DNA of 64,000 bases from NCBI GenBank assembly GCA_036495195.1, contig DASXNH010000216.1, positions 1 to 64,000 of the forward strand, given 5' to 3'. Shown in pieces: positions 1-8,607 of the stretch (its first letter is position 1; every line of letters begins with the position of its first letter). The notes under the pieces are model-generated. The model was not told the origin of the DNA. It saw only the letters and a list, made by a program, of their open reading frames with translations, and ran no database searches. This DNA comes from Palsa-872 sp036495195. Lineage in GTDB: Bacteria > Chloroflexota > Dormibacteria > Dormibacterales > Dormibacteraceae. The position numbers and the translations under genes were made by a program.

Positions 1-568
1 GCCCGGCGTTCGGTGGGTTCCAGATGTAGCTGTTGGTGAGGTATAGAAACAGTCCTACAACCGAGAGAATGATCGCGGTCACCGCCAGGGCGCTCCAGAT
101 CCGACGATGCTGCTCCTGTGTCTGCACCAGGTTGAACAGGGTGATCGTCATCAGTAGATAGGCGACCATCGCGCCCGCCGTCCGCACCCCGGGCACTGAG
201 CCGACGACCACGGCGCTGACCACGGCATATGCCGTGAGGAGCGCCAGCCCAATCGTGCTTGCGCTGAAGGGCAAGCGCAGCTCCCTGCGCTCGACCACCA
301 GCTGCACCGCGAAGGCAGCCAGGCAGAGCACGAGCACGACCCGGCTGACCTCGAAGGCCTGGTTTGGGAAGTAGAGCTTGGTGAACTCGAACGGCAGGGT
401 CAACACCCACGCCACCATCAGGACCTGAGGCACCCATCGCGCGATCGCCAGCCAGTGTGGAGACGCCTCGAGATGCGGGATTGGGAGGACGATTTGCAGG
501 ACGTTCAGCGACCTGGATCGTTTGCGTTGGCTAGTGTCGTTGAGGTTCAAGTCGTCGGGCGCCTCCAC
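1..568 (-). CDS. O-antigen ligase-like membrane protein (N-terminal part)
   Basis: An open reading frame runs leftwards from a GTG at 568 and leaves the window without a stop. The visible ~189 residues begin with a short polar Arg/Lys-rich N-terminus, followed by alternating hydrophobic segments and short charged loops. The pattern, including a motif FEFTKLYFP near the first membrane segment, resembles the start of O-antigen ligase/polymerase (Wzy/WaaL-like) proteins, which join or polymerise lipid-linked glycan units at the membrane. It is divergent from the glycosyltransferase at 615, leaving about 46 bp between them, and fits the surrounding polysaccharide locus. The start is uncertain because no clear ribosome binding site is seen and no in-frame ATG lies nearby upstream. 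Family assignment is moderate because the conserved periplasmic region lies outside the window. Confidence 0.5.
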   Translation of the reverse strand, partial: MEAPDDLNLNDTSQRKRSRSLNVLQIVLPIPHLEASPHWLAIARWVPQVLMVAWVLTLPFEFTKLYFPNQAFEVSRVVLVLCLAAFAVQLVVERRELRLPFSASTIGLALLTAYAVVSAVVVGSVPGVRTAGAMVAYLLMTITLFNLVQTQEQHRRIWSALAVTAIILSVVGLFLYLTNSYIWNPPNAG

Positions 569-614
569 CGATCTGCTTGGGGCATGTTGCTATGTTTTCA
601 CCCTTGCCCGCACG

Positions 615-1790
615 ATGAGCCCGCCTATCAAGATCTGCCTGATCGGGAACCCGGACAGCATCCACGTACAGCGATGGGCCCGTCATTTCTCAGAGAAGGG
701 CTTCGCGGTAAGCCTGTTGAGCTACTACCAGCCAAGGGTGACATTCAACGGGAACCCCAGCGTGCACTTCATGCGCGCGCGCGGACCGGGTGGCCGCCGC
801 GCAGGCGCTCGGTCGGTGGCCGCCATGAGTCGCTTTCCTGGCATGGTGAGGCTCGTCACCGCCGCACGGTTGGGAGCCGCCGGCTTCTACCGAGAGCTCA
901 AACGGATCAACCCGGACGTGGTGCACGCCCATTACGTGTCTGATTACGGCTTCCTGGCAGCGATGTCGGGACGCCATCCGATGGTGGTCACCGCGTGGGG
1001 CTCCGACCTCTTGATCGATCCACGCCTGTCGATGATCACACGGAGACTCGTGAGATGGGTGCTCGCGCGCGCCGACCTTGTCACCTACAACGCGGAGCAG
1101 CTGGGGCAGGCGGCGCAGGCGATGGGCGCACGTCCCGAGCGCCTTCTGCAGGTGGTGATGGGTGTCGGCAACGAAATGCTCGACGCGCTGAGGAGCCATA
1201 TGGTGGCGCCGGCGGACCGAGAGCCTGTAATCCTGAGCCAGCGATCCCTCGAGCGAAGTGTGTACAACGTGGACGTCCTGATCAAAGCCATGCCTGAGGT
1301 GCTGCGACGGGTGCCGGCCGCGCGCCTGGTGGTGGGTGGCGACGGCGCTCTCAGGGGACAGCTGGAGGACTTGTCGCGGCGCCTCGACATCGCGGGCGCC
1401 GTCGAGTTTGCAGGTACCGCGAGCTGGCCGGCGGGGCTTGGCGAGCGCCTAAGTCGTGCCGCCGTCTATGTGTCCGTACCCTCATCCGACGGCACCTCGG
1501 TGACGTTGCTCGAGGCGATGGCATCCGGGGCCTATCCAGTCGTCTCGGACCTCCCTTCCAATCGGGAATGGGTGACGCGGGAGGGCGGGACCGTGGTGCC
1601 CGTCAGGGCGGTCGCGCCACTCGCCGACGCCATCGTCTCGGCCCTCGAGGATCGTGCTCGCCGTTCATCGGCGGCGGCCCACAATCGTGAGGTGATCAAC
1701 CAGCGCGGGCTATGGGAAGTCAACATGAAGCGCATGGAGAGCGCCTACCGCAACCTGGCCACACTCGCGCGCGGCGAGGACGGTGCCTGA
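615..1790 (+). CDS. Glycosyltransferase family 4 (GT-B)
   Basis: A 391-residue GT-B glycosyltransferase that would transfer a sugar from an activated donor to a glycan acceptor on the cytoplasmic side of the membrane. The N-terminal Rossmann half begins KICLIGNPDSIHVQRW and contains the acceptor-side motif WGSDLLIDP. The C-terminal half carries the family signature SDGTSVTLLEAMASGAYPVV, in which the EX7E-type glutamate contacts the donor. I chose the ATG at 615 rather than 522 because the 31 residues between are not GT-like and the conserved beta strand begins immediately after Met-Ser-Pro-Pro. Its TGA overlaps the GTG of the next gene, so the two are translationally coupled. Donor and acceptor cannot be read from sequence. 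Confidence 0.85.
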   Translation: MSPPIKICLIGNPDSIHVQRWARHFSEKGFAVSLLSYYQPRVTFNGNPSVHFMRARGPGGRRAGARSVAAMSRFPGMVRLVTAARLGAAGFYRELKRINPDVVHAHYVSDYGFLAAMSGRHPMVVTAWGSDLLIDPRLSMITRRLVRWVLARADLVTYNAEQLGQAAQAMGARPERLLQVVMGVGNEMLDALRSHMVAPADREPVILSQRSLERSVYNVDVLIKAMPEVLRRVPAARLVVGGDGALRGQLEDLSRRLDIAGAVEFAGTASWPAGLGERLSRAAVYVSVPSSDGTSVTLLEAMASGAYPVVSDLPSNREWVTREGGTVVPVRAVAPLADAIVSALEDRARRSSAAAHNREVINQRGLWEVNMKRMESAYRNLATLARGEDGA

Positions 1791-2421
1791 CCCAGTGCGT
1801 GCGCGCCAGGGTGTGAGCATTCACCCCACCGCTGAGGTTTCGGATGCGGCCGAGATTGGCGCCGGAACCAAGATCTGGAGCCACGTCCAGATCCGTGAAG
1901 GCGCGGCGATCGGCAGCGAATGTGTCCTGGGCAAGGATGCGTACGTCGATGTAGATGTCCGGATCGGCGATCGGTGCAAGCTCCAGAACGGAGTCTTCGT
2001 GTTTCACGGATTCAACCTCGAGGATGGCGTCTTCCTCGGTCCGGGCGTGATGCTGCTGAACGACAAACACCCCCGAGCGATCAACCCTGATGGCTCGCTC
2101 AAATCGGACAGCGACTGGAAGGTGAGCGAAGCAGTCGTCCGTCACGGTGCCGCGGTCGGCGGCGGCGCGGTGATCCTCCCAGGGGTGAACATCGGACGCT
2201 TCGCAATGGTCGGATCCGGGGCGGTCGTAACCCACGATGTTCCCGACCATGCAATCGTGGTGGGAAACCCGGCCCGGCTGAAGGGTTTCGCATGTGTTTG
2301 CGGGCAGGCGCTGAAGCCACAAGAGAGCAGGCCGGACGCGGTCCTGATGCACTGCTCTGCATGCGGCCGCGCGGCGTCGATTCCGCTCGACGTCTACGCA
2401 CCATTGCGGGCGCGAGGCTGA
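1783..2421 (+). CDS. Left-handed beta-helix N-acetyltransferase (WbpD/WlbB-like)
   Basis: A 212-residue hexapeptide-repeat acyltransferase. It opens with IHPTAEVSDAAEIGAGTKIW, typical of the enzymes that acetylate the 3-amino group of UDP-2-acetamido-3-amino-glucuronic acid using acetyl-CoA, and continues through several isoleucine-patch repeats to the PDHAIVVGNPARL end signature. The C-terminus adds CVC at 171-173 and CSAC at 191-194, a small zinc-ribbon-like knuckle found in some members. The start is a GTG that overlaps the preceding stop by 8 bp. With the aminotransferase, oxidoreductase and dehydrogenase at 7483-10954 it would complete a route to UDP-2,3-diacetamido-glucuronate. The exact substrate is inferred from this partnership; other sugar N-acetyltransferases look similar. 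Confidence 0.8.
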   Translation: MPDPVRARQGVSIHPTAEVSDAAEIGAGTKIWSHVQIREGAAIGSECVLGKDAYVDVDVRIGDRCKLQNGVFVFHGFNLEDGVFLGPGVMLLNDKHPRAINPDGSLKSDSDWKVSEAVVRHGAAVGGGAVILPGVNIGRFAMVGSGAVVTHDVPDHAIVVGNPARLKGFACVCGQALKPQESRPDAVLMHCSACGRAASIPLDVYAPLRARG

Positions 2422-2456
2422 CCGGGAGGCATCGCCGTAGCCCTCGGCCGGGCGGC

Positions 2457-2462
2457 TAGGAT
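2457..2462 (+). promoter_or_regulatory. -10 element of GT2 gene (leaderless)
   Basis: TAGGAT ends 7 nt before the GTG at 2470, so transcription should begin at or next to the start codon. No Shine-Dalgarno sequence is present. Confidence 0.55.
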
Positions 2463-2469
2463 ACCCCCT

Positions 2470-3423
2470 GTGCAGGGCGGGTGCAGCGTGGGCGTGGTCT
2501 TGCCCGCATACAACGAGGAGCGTCAGATCGACAAGGTGTTGGAGACGATGCCGCGATACGTCGATCACATCGTCGTGGTTGACGATGGCAGCACCGACGC
2601 CACTCGGGAACGCTTGAGAGCGTGGGAGGAACGCATGGGTCCCCGCTTGACAGTGATCGCCCAACCCAAGAACCAGGGAGTGGGCAAAGCGGTTGCCGCC
2701 GGCTACAGGTGCTCGCTGGAACTTGGCGTCGACGTGATCGCTTTGATGGCCGGAGATGGCCAGACGGACCCCGACGACCTCGCCCTGATCATCGAGCCAG
2801 TTATCAGCGGGAAAGCCGACTACAGCAAAGGCAACCGGCTGTTCACTGGAGAGGCTTGGCGCAAGACACCGGCGGTCCGCTACCTGGGAAACGCCTTCCT
2901 GTCAATGCTGACCAAGATCGCCTCGGGCTACTGGCACGTCGCCGACTCTCAGTCCGGGTTCACCGCCATATCGCGGACGGCGCTCATGTCGCTCGATCTC
3001 AACCGAATCTACCCAAGCTACGGCTATCCGAACGACCTCCTGATACAGCTGAACGTTCGTAACATCCGCGTCGCGGACGTGCCGGTGCATCCACGCTATG
3101 GCGTCGGCGAGAAGTCTTCAATGAACGTTGGGAAGGTGATTCCCAGGGTGAGCTTCCTTTTGTGGCGCGGCTTCGTCAACCGCCTGTTCATCAAGTACGT
3201 GATCAAAGACTTCCACCCCCTCGTCTTCTTCTATTTCTTCGGCACCCTGTTTCTGATCGCTGGGACCGTCCTCGGCCTGGTGTACTCCGCTCTGAGACTG
3301 ATAACCGGCGCCGGTATCCCGACGGCGACCATCGTGCTGGTGGCGATCCTGCTCAACGGCGGCTTGCAGTTCCTCCTCTTTGCCATGTGGTTCGACATGG
3401 AGTACAACAAGTCGCTCAAGTGA
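2470..3423 (+). CDS. Glycosyltransferase family 2 with C-terminal membrane anchor
   Basis: A 317-residue GT-A enzyme of the dolichol-phosphate-mannose-synthase type. The nucleotide-binding start VGVVLPAYNEERQIDKV is followed by VVVDDGSTDATRE and a DGQTDPDDL metal/donor motif. Two hydrophobic segments near residues 250-315 would anchor it in the membrane. Such enzymes usually move a sugar from a nucleotide donor onto a polyprenyl phosphate, providing lipid-linked sugar for GT-C transferases. The next gene encodes a large GT-C-like membrane protein 22 bp downstream, which is a plausible partner. The GTG start is supported by the -10 hexamer 7 nt upstream. The acceptor lipid and sugar are inferred. 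Confidence 0.85.
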   Translation: MQGGCSVGVVLPAYNEERQIDKVLETMPRYVDHIVVVDDGSTDATRERLRAWEERMGPRLTVIAQPKNQGVGKAVAAGYRCSLELGVDVIALMAGDGQTDPDDLALIIEPVISGKADYSKGNRLFTGEAWRKTPAVRYLGNAFLSMLTKIASGYWHVADSQSGFTAISRTALMSLDLNRIYPSYGYPNDLLIQLNVRNIRVADVPVHPRYGVGEKSSMNVGKVIPRVSFLLWRGFVNRLFIKYVIKDFHPLVFFYFFGTLFLIAGTVLGLVYSALRLITGAGIPTATIVLVAILLNGGLQFLLFAMWFDMEYNKSLK

Positions 3424-3445
3424 CCCTCGTCGCGGCCACTGAGCC

Positions 3446-6040
3446 ATGCTCCTTCCGGTGACGAACGCCTGGATCTCCGTTGTGGCGGCAGCCGTCCTGC
3501 TGCTGCCGGGCTGGGTCGTCTGGCGACTGATCGGCCCCCGAGGCATGGCGGCAGCGCTGCAGATCGCTCCGGCCTTCGCCCTCTCCATGGTGCTCATCTC
3601 ATTGATCGGTTGGGGTGGCTACCTGGCGGGGATTGGATTCGGGGGCGTCAAGACGGTCTCGATCGCGCTGGTCGTGCTGTCAGCACTCGCATCCCCGATC
3701 GCCCTCTTGTATCGGCGGCCTGCGACCAAAGAGGCGGTGACGCCGGCGGCGACGTCATGGGTCGCGCTCGCCATCGCGGTTGGAGCCGCCCTTTCGGGCC
3801 TCTACTCGGGGCCCTGGCTCAGCGCCACCGCCGACTCCTTTTATCACCTGGCCGCGATTCGCTCCATCACCCAGCATCTCACTGCTCTGCCGCAGCAGGT
3901 TTTCTTCTCCACCAAGGTGCCGGCTCCCGATCCAACCAGCGGCACCTGGCACCTCGCCCTGGCTCTCGTCTCCAACCTGTCAGGCCAGGACCCCGTCGCC
4001 GTTTGGCGCGTCCTGACGGTGGCGCTCCCGCCACTGATCGTGCTCGCCTTTTTCACTCTCGCCCTGGCGATAACCCGAAGTGGGGTCGCGGCGTTGATCG
4101 GCACCGCTCTTTATATGGTGCTCGGGGTCAACTTCGACTTTCGCGATGCCGTCTACCCCAACCAGTTTGGGAACATCCTGGCCTGGCTCGCGCTTGCGTT
4201 CCTGCTTCGCTTCGTCGACAACGGGTCTCGCCGCGAGCTCATGCTGGCTGCGCTCATCGCATTTGCCGCGAGCGCGACCCATCCGCTCCTTGCCCCGTTC
4301 CTTCTGGCCGCCCTGGCCGGCGCGGTGGCTGCAGCGGTGCTGGTCCGTTCCCCTGCCTGGAAGCGGCTGGCAATTGCCGCGGCCGTCGTTGGCGCGGCGA
4401 CCGTACCCCTATTGATCGCCGATACGCACACGGTTTACGCGCTGGCTCCTTACGCTCCGATGGCCAGCACCTCTCCCCTGCCGCTGCGCGTGATCCACCA
4501 TCCATGGACCTGGGTCTGGCCGAGCAACTGGTATGACAATCCCGGGACCATCCTCGGGACCGCGTTCGCGGTCATGCTCGTGCGCCTCTGGCGTGCGGGC
4601 GAGGTCGGCGCCGGGCTGGTCATCGCGGTCGTGCTCGCCATCCCCGCCGCGGCCCTCACTCCGCTGTTCGCTACCACGTACAGCGGCCAGTACCTCCTCG
4701 CGAGGGTGTCTTATGTGCTGCACCCGCTGGCGTGGGTGGCCTGGGCGTGGGCGGTCGCGCTCGCCATCGGCGCGCTGCGGGGCCGGTGGAAGATGCCGGC
4801 GGCCGCGGTGCTCGTCATTTCCACGGTGGCGGCTGCCGGCACCTTCTACTTCGGACCTTTTGTTCTCTATCGCTCTCCCGCCAGTTCGCCGAAGAGCATC
4901 GCTTACAGCCGCTCAACCGACCTCACCGTCGCCTGGAGGGACCGGCTGGCGGCCATCGACAAGCTGCCCAGGTCTTCCGTACTCCTGGCCGAGCCAAGGA
5001 TGGCTTATGAGGTGGCCGGTCTCACCGGCATCGAGGTGGTCGCGGTGCCCTATGCACATTTCCCCTCCCAGATGGCAGCGCTTGATGGCGCGGTCCGGCG
5101 AGTCGACGCCACAGATGCGGTGCAAGGGCGTCTTGATTCGTTCTCGCTGGCCGGCGTCCTTGAGCACTACGGGGTGACTGACGTGCTCGTGGACATGGAC
5201 CGTACCGGCCCCGCCGCGTGGGACCAGCTGGCCAACGCCCAGATCCTTACAGTCGTCGCCTCGGGAGATCGTTGGCGGCTCTACAGCTACGACCCGCGCA
5301 TGCTCGACCAATACCTGAATCTGCCCGCCAATCCGGGGCCGGGGCCGGAACTTGCACGCAGCGGATTGGGTCCGCAACAAGTACAGGCGGGCCGGGCCGT
5401 GTTCGCGCGCCTCGAGTGGAGTCAGGGCGCTTCAGGAAGTGCTCGCCTGCAAGCGGACGCTCTCGGCTCGACCGCCTCCTACAGCCGGACCATCGACGCC
5501 GGCAACACGAGCTCGACCGGGACGGTTGCCCTCCCCATACCTTCGGACGCCCCGATCGGTCAGTACCGGCTGAGCGTCGTGACGGCCGGGGGGCAGACCT
5601 TGGGCCTGGGCGAGTTCGAGGTCGGCCACTCGTACCAGGCCGAAGAGATGGGCGGTGTGACAGCGGACGGCACGGGCGGCTGGACCATCGTGGGCGGCCC
5701 CGCGTACCAGGCCGGAGCGGCCGCCTCGGCGATCAATCCGGGGTCGGCGACTCACCAGACCATCCGTCCGATAGATGCCGGCAGATTCTGCGTCGGTGCG
5801 CGGGTTTATGACGATGGGAGCGGCCGGTCCAACGTACTCCAGGTGACGGTGGGCGGCGCAGACGCCTCGCTGACCTGGTCGGGTTTGGCGGCCGGAGTGC
5901 GCTGGGTGCGCGCTCCGATCACGCTCGAGCGGGTCGGCGGGCAGCTGGGCACGCGGTTGATGGCGCGAAGCCAATCCGCGGCGGTCGTCGACGCATTGGA
6001 GATCTATCCGCTGGTCGAGGGGGCGTGCAGCTCCGGCTGA
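3446..6040 (+). CDS. Large polytopic membrane protein (DUF6541/GT-C-like) with beta-sandwich tail
   Basis: An 864-residue protein. The first ~490 residues hold about a dozen hydrophobic segments with acidic residues in the early loops (SATADSFYHLAAIRS), as in GT-C glycosyltransferases that use lipid-linked donors. The arrangement resembles actinobacterial DUF6541 proteins. Residues ~500-640 form a mixed soluble domain. The last ~220 residues are rich in Gly, Thr and Val, contain an YQAEEMGG motif like the start of CBM6/CBM35-type carbohydrate-binding domains, and end in a beta-rich segment. It lies 22 bp after the GT2 gene and converges with the flippase gene. A lipid-linked-sugar-dependent transferase is likely but not proved; the carbohydrate-binding assignment is tentative. 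Confidence 0.65.
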   Translation: MLLPVTNAWISVVAAAVLLLPGWVVWRLIGPRGMAAALQIAPAFALSMVLISLIGWGGYLAGIGFGGVKTVSIALVVLSALASPIALLYRRPATKEAVTPAATSWVALAIAVGAALSGLYSGPWLSATADSFYHLAAIRSITQHLTALPQQVFFSTKVPAPDPTSGTWHLALALVSNLSGQDPVAVWRVLTVALPPLIVLAFFTLALAITRSGVAALIGTALYMVLGVNFDFRDAVYPNQFGNILAWLALAFLLRFVDNGSRRELMLAALIAFAASATHPLLAPFLLAALAGAVAAAVLVRSPAWKRLAIAAAVVGAATVPLLIADTHTVYALAPYAPMASTSPLPLRVIHHPWTWVWPSNWYDNPGTILGTAFAVMLVRLWRAGEVGAGLVIAVVLAIPAAALTPLFATTYSGQYLLARVSYVLHPLAWVAWAWAVALAIGALRGRWKMPAAAVLVISTVAAAGTFYFGPFVLYRSPASSPKSIAYSRSTDLTVAWRDRLAAIDKLPRSSVLLAEPRMAYEVAGLTGIEVVAVPYAHFPSQMAALDGAVRRVDATDAVQGRLDSFSLAGVLEHYGVTDVLVDMDRTGPAAWDQLANAQILTVVASGDRWRLYSYDPRMLDQYLNLPANPGPGPELARSGLGPQQVQAGRAVFARLEWSQGASGSARLQADALGSTASYSRTIDAGNTSSTGTVALPIPSDAPIGQYRLSVVTAGGQTLGLGEFEVGHSYQAEEMGGVTADGTGGWTIVGGPAYQAGAAASAINPGSATHQTIRPIDAGRFCVGARVYDDGSGRSNVLQVTVGGADASLTWSGLAAGVRWVRAPITLERVGGQLGTRLMARSQSAAVVDALEIYPLVEGACSSG

Positions 6041-6059
6041 GCAGCCTTCACCCAGGCGG

Positions 6060-7382
6060 TCACGATCGAGCCGGGCTCAAGGCGATCAAGCGCCTCACAG
6101 TTGAGTCGAGCACGCGCCGATAACGGACGAAGTCCGAGGGCCGGACGACCAACGTCTCCAGCAATCTCGCCCCCGATTCACGCCTGAGTATCCAGACATA
6201 GGTTGCCGCCGTGAGCGTATAGACGATGCTGGACGCGACCGCGGCCCCGTTGATGCCAAAGCGGGGTATCAGGACCAGGTCCAGGATGACGGTTAGAACC
6301 ACGGTGCCGGCACCGACGTACGTGCTGTAGGTCGGCTTGCCGATTCCGCTCAAGTAGCTGGAGATGACCTTTGCCGCCGTCAAGGTGACGATGCCGGGCA
6401 GAAGCAGCCAGAGTGGGTGAAGCGCGGGGGTCATGCCGGACCCAAAGACGGCCAGGATCAGCTGGCGGCTGACAGCGAACATCAACACAGCCCCGACCAG
6501 TGTCATGAAAACGGCATTGCGGCAGACCACCGGCGTGATGCGGTCAGCCTCTTTCCGCTCAAGCGATGAGACGTGCGGGAACAGGACAAGTGCCAAGGCG
6601 TTGGCCCCGTACCAGAGAGCTTCCGCCATTGCTGTGGCAATCGAGTAGTAGCCCACACTCACGATGCCCAACAGCCCGTTGACGATCAGCGCGTCGAGGC
6701 GATAGTTCATGAACTGCATGAGGTTGGCGATGTAGCCTCTGATGCCGAAGTTGAGGAAACTTCGCAGGATCTTCGAATCGAAACCGAGCCGGAGCGGTAC
6801 CTCGCGGCCGACCAGCACCAGCCCCACGACTGCGCTGCCTGCGGCTCCGACTGCCAACGCAATCAGTGCTGACGTGGCCGTGAGCGAGCCCGCCAACGCG
6901 AGAATCCCCTGGAGCAGCAGAGCCACGCCAAACTGCAGCAGGCTGAGTCCGGCAAAGTGGAGAGGGCGATTCAACCCGAGCACGATCGACGAGGTCGTCG
7001 TGACCAGCTGGATAATTGCCGCGAGCACCAGCATGATCACCGCCTGCGTCAGGCTCACGTCGTGGAAGTAGGTGGACCGGAAGATGAAATAGGCCGCCGC
7101 AAGCCCCGCCACCGCAACGGCCCCTGCGGCCATCGATACCGTGAGCAACGTCGAAGCCACGTCCGCAAGGGGAAACCGGCGCTTTCCGATGTAATAGATG
7201 CCCGCCCAGCTGATCCCGAGCGCGGTGATCATGGCTGCCAAGTTCGCCAAGGCGTACACAAGCGTGTAGACGCCGCGGCCATGAGCGCCCGTGACGCGTG
7301 TAACCAGGATGGTGATAGCCACGATCGCCGCCAGCTGGAAAAGCTGAATGACGACGGTGAGCAGGCCCTTCCGAAGAATCAT
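6060..7382 (-). CDS. Oligosaccharide flippase (Wzx/MATE-like)
   Basis: A 440-residue polytopic protein with 12-14 evenly spaced hydrophobic segments and the polysaccharide-biosynthesis family pattern: an N-terminal TVVIQLFQLAAIVAI segment and the conserved FNFGI-like stretch (SFLNFGIRGYIANL) in the middle. Members export lipid-linked glycan repeat units across the cytoplasmic membrane. Together with the O-antigen ligase-like gene and the many glycosyltransferases it gives the locus a Wzx-type export step. It is transcribed against its neighbours. TATAGC lies about 10 nt before the ATG, so any leader is very short. The transported glycan is unknown. Confidence 0.85.
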   Translation of the reverse strand: MILRKGLLTVVIQLFQLAAIVAITILVTRVTGAHGRGVYTLVYALANLAAMITALGISWAGIYYIGKRRFPLADVASTLLTVSMAAGAVAVAGLAAAYFIFRSTYFHDVSLTQAVIMLVLAAIIQLVTTTSSIVLGLNRPLHFAGLSLLQFGVALLLQGILALAGSLTATSALIALAVGAAGSAVVGLVLVGREVPLRLGFDSKILRSFLNFGIRGYIANLMQFMNYRLDALIVNGLLGIVSVGYYSIATAMAEALWYGANALALVLFPHVSSLERKEADRITPVVCRNAVFMTLVGAVLMFAVSRQLILAVFGSGMTPALHPLWLLLPGIVTLTAAKVISSYLSGIGKPTYSTYVGAGTVVLTVILDLVLIPRFGINGAAVASSIVYTLTAATYVWILRRESGARLLETLVVRPSDFVRYRRVLDSTVRRLIALSPARS

Positions 7383-7482
7383 CGAAGGTCAGGCTATAGT
7401 ACGGGCCGAGCTCGGGATCTCGAGTGGACGCCCGCCTTGACGGCGTGGCACGCGGGCCCAGCCTGTAGGATTTTCTAACTCC

Positions 7483-8607
7483 TTGGCGAAACAGACCACC
7501 CAGGCTCATCACCAGACGGAGTCGAGCTCCTCCCCGCTGATTCCCCTCTCTCGCCCCTGGATCGGGCCCGAGGAGAAGGCGGCAGTCATCGAGGTGCTCG
7601 AATCCGGCATGCTCGCGCAGGGTCCCCGCGTAGCGGCACTCGAGGAGGCTTTCACGAGCGTCACCGGCGCCCGCCACGCAATCGCGACGTCATCCGGCAC
7701 CACCGGCCTGCACCTCGCCCTGCTCGCGCACGGCGTCGGGCCGGGCGATGAGGTCATCACCAGCCCCTTCACATTCATCGCGTCGGTGAACGCAATCCTC
7801 TTCACCGGCGCGAAGCCGGTCTTCGCCGACATCGATGAAGCGACCTTCAACATCGACCCGGCTCGGCTGGAGGCTGCTATCACGCCGCGAACTAAGGCGG
7901 TGATGCCCGTTCATATCTACGGACAGCCGTGCGACATGGACGAGATCTCCGCGATGGCGCAAAGGCGTGGTGTGATCCTTCTCGAAGACGCAGCGCAAGC
8001 TGTCGGTGCCACCTACCGAGGCCGGCATGTAGGGACATTTGGGACGGCGGTCTTCAGCCTCTACGCAACGAAGAACGTGATGACCGGCGAAGGCGGCATG
8101 ATCACCACCGAATCCGACGAGGTTGCGGATCGGGCGAGGCTGCTTCGCAATCACGGCATGCGCAACCGCTACGAGTACGAGATGCTCGGTTACAACTTTC
8201 GCCTCACGGACCTCCTGGCCGCGATCGGCATCGTTCAGCTTGGAAGGTTGGAAGAGACGACTCGACGGCGTCGCTCAAACGCCGACTATCTCAACGCCCA
8301 CCTCCGCGGAGTCCGCACTCCCGTGGTCAAGGAAGGGCGGGACCATGCATGGCACCAGTACACGGTGATGCTGCCGAAGGGGGTCGACCGTTCCGACGTG
8401 GTGCGACGGCTCAGTGCGGCCGGGATTGGGACAGGGGTGTTTTATCCCCTTGGCGCCCACCGCTTCCCGCACATTCAAGCCGAGACGGGCGACGTGGACC
8501 TGCCGGTGACCGACCGCGTGGCGGCCTCGGTTCTGTCATTGCCGGTGCACCCGCTGTTGGAACCGTCCGACCTGGAACGAATCACAGCCGCAGTCAACTC
8601 GCTATGA
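7483..8607 (+). CDS. DegT/DnrJ/EryC1-type sugar aminotransferase (WbpE-like)
   Basis: A 374-residue PLP-dependent aminotransferase. The internal aldimine lysine is K197 in the motif SLYATKNVMTGEGG, and the PLP-phosphate region is ATSSGTTGLHLALLA near residue 67. The family installs amino groups on keto nucleotide sugars with glutamate as donor. Its position directly before a Gfo/Idh/MocA dehydrogenase and a UDP-sugar 6-dehydrogenase, with four-base stop/start overlaps, matches WbpE/WlbC, which aminates UDP-2-acetamido-3-oxo-glucuronate. The start is a TTG; a TAGGAT hexamer ends 11 nt upstream. Substrate is inferred from gene order; a 4-amino sugar enzyme cannot be excluded. Confidence 0.85.
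   Translation: MAKQTTQAHHQTESSSSPLIPLSRPWIGPEEKAAVIEVLESGMLAQGPRVAALEEAFTSVTGARHAIATSSGTTGLHLALLAHGVGPGDEVITSPFTFIASVNAILFTGAKPVFADIDEATFNIDPARLEAAITPRTKAVMPVHIYGQPCDMDEISAMAQRRGVILLEDAAQAVGATYRGRHVGTFGTAVFSLYATKNVMTGEGGMITTESDEVADRARLLRNHGMRNRYEYEMLGYNFRLTDLLAAIGIVQLGRLEETTRRRRSNADYLNAHLRGVRTPVVKEGRDHAWHQYTVMLPKGVDRSDVVRRLSAAGIGTGVFYPLGAHRFPHIQAETGDVDLPVTDRVAASVLSLPVHPLLEPSDLERITAAVNSL

Noticed and set aside
1720..2664. 314-codon minus-strand open frame
   Set aside because: Antisense to the acetyltransferase and GT2 genes; His/Arg/Asp-rich composition with no family motif, typical of stop-poor antisense frames in GC-rich DNA.
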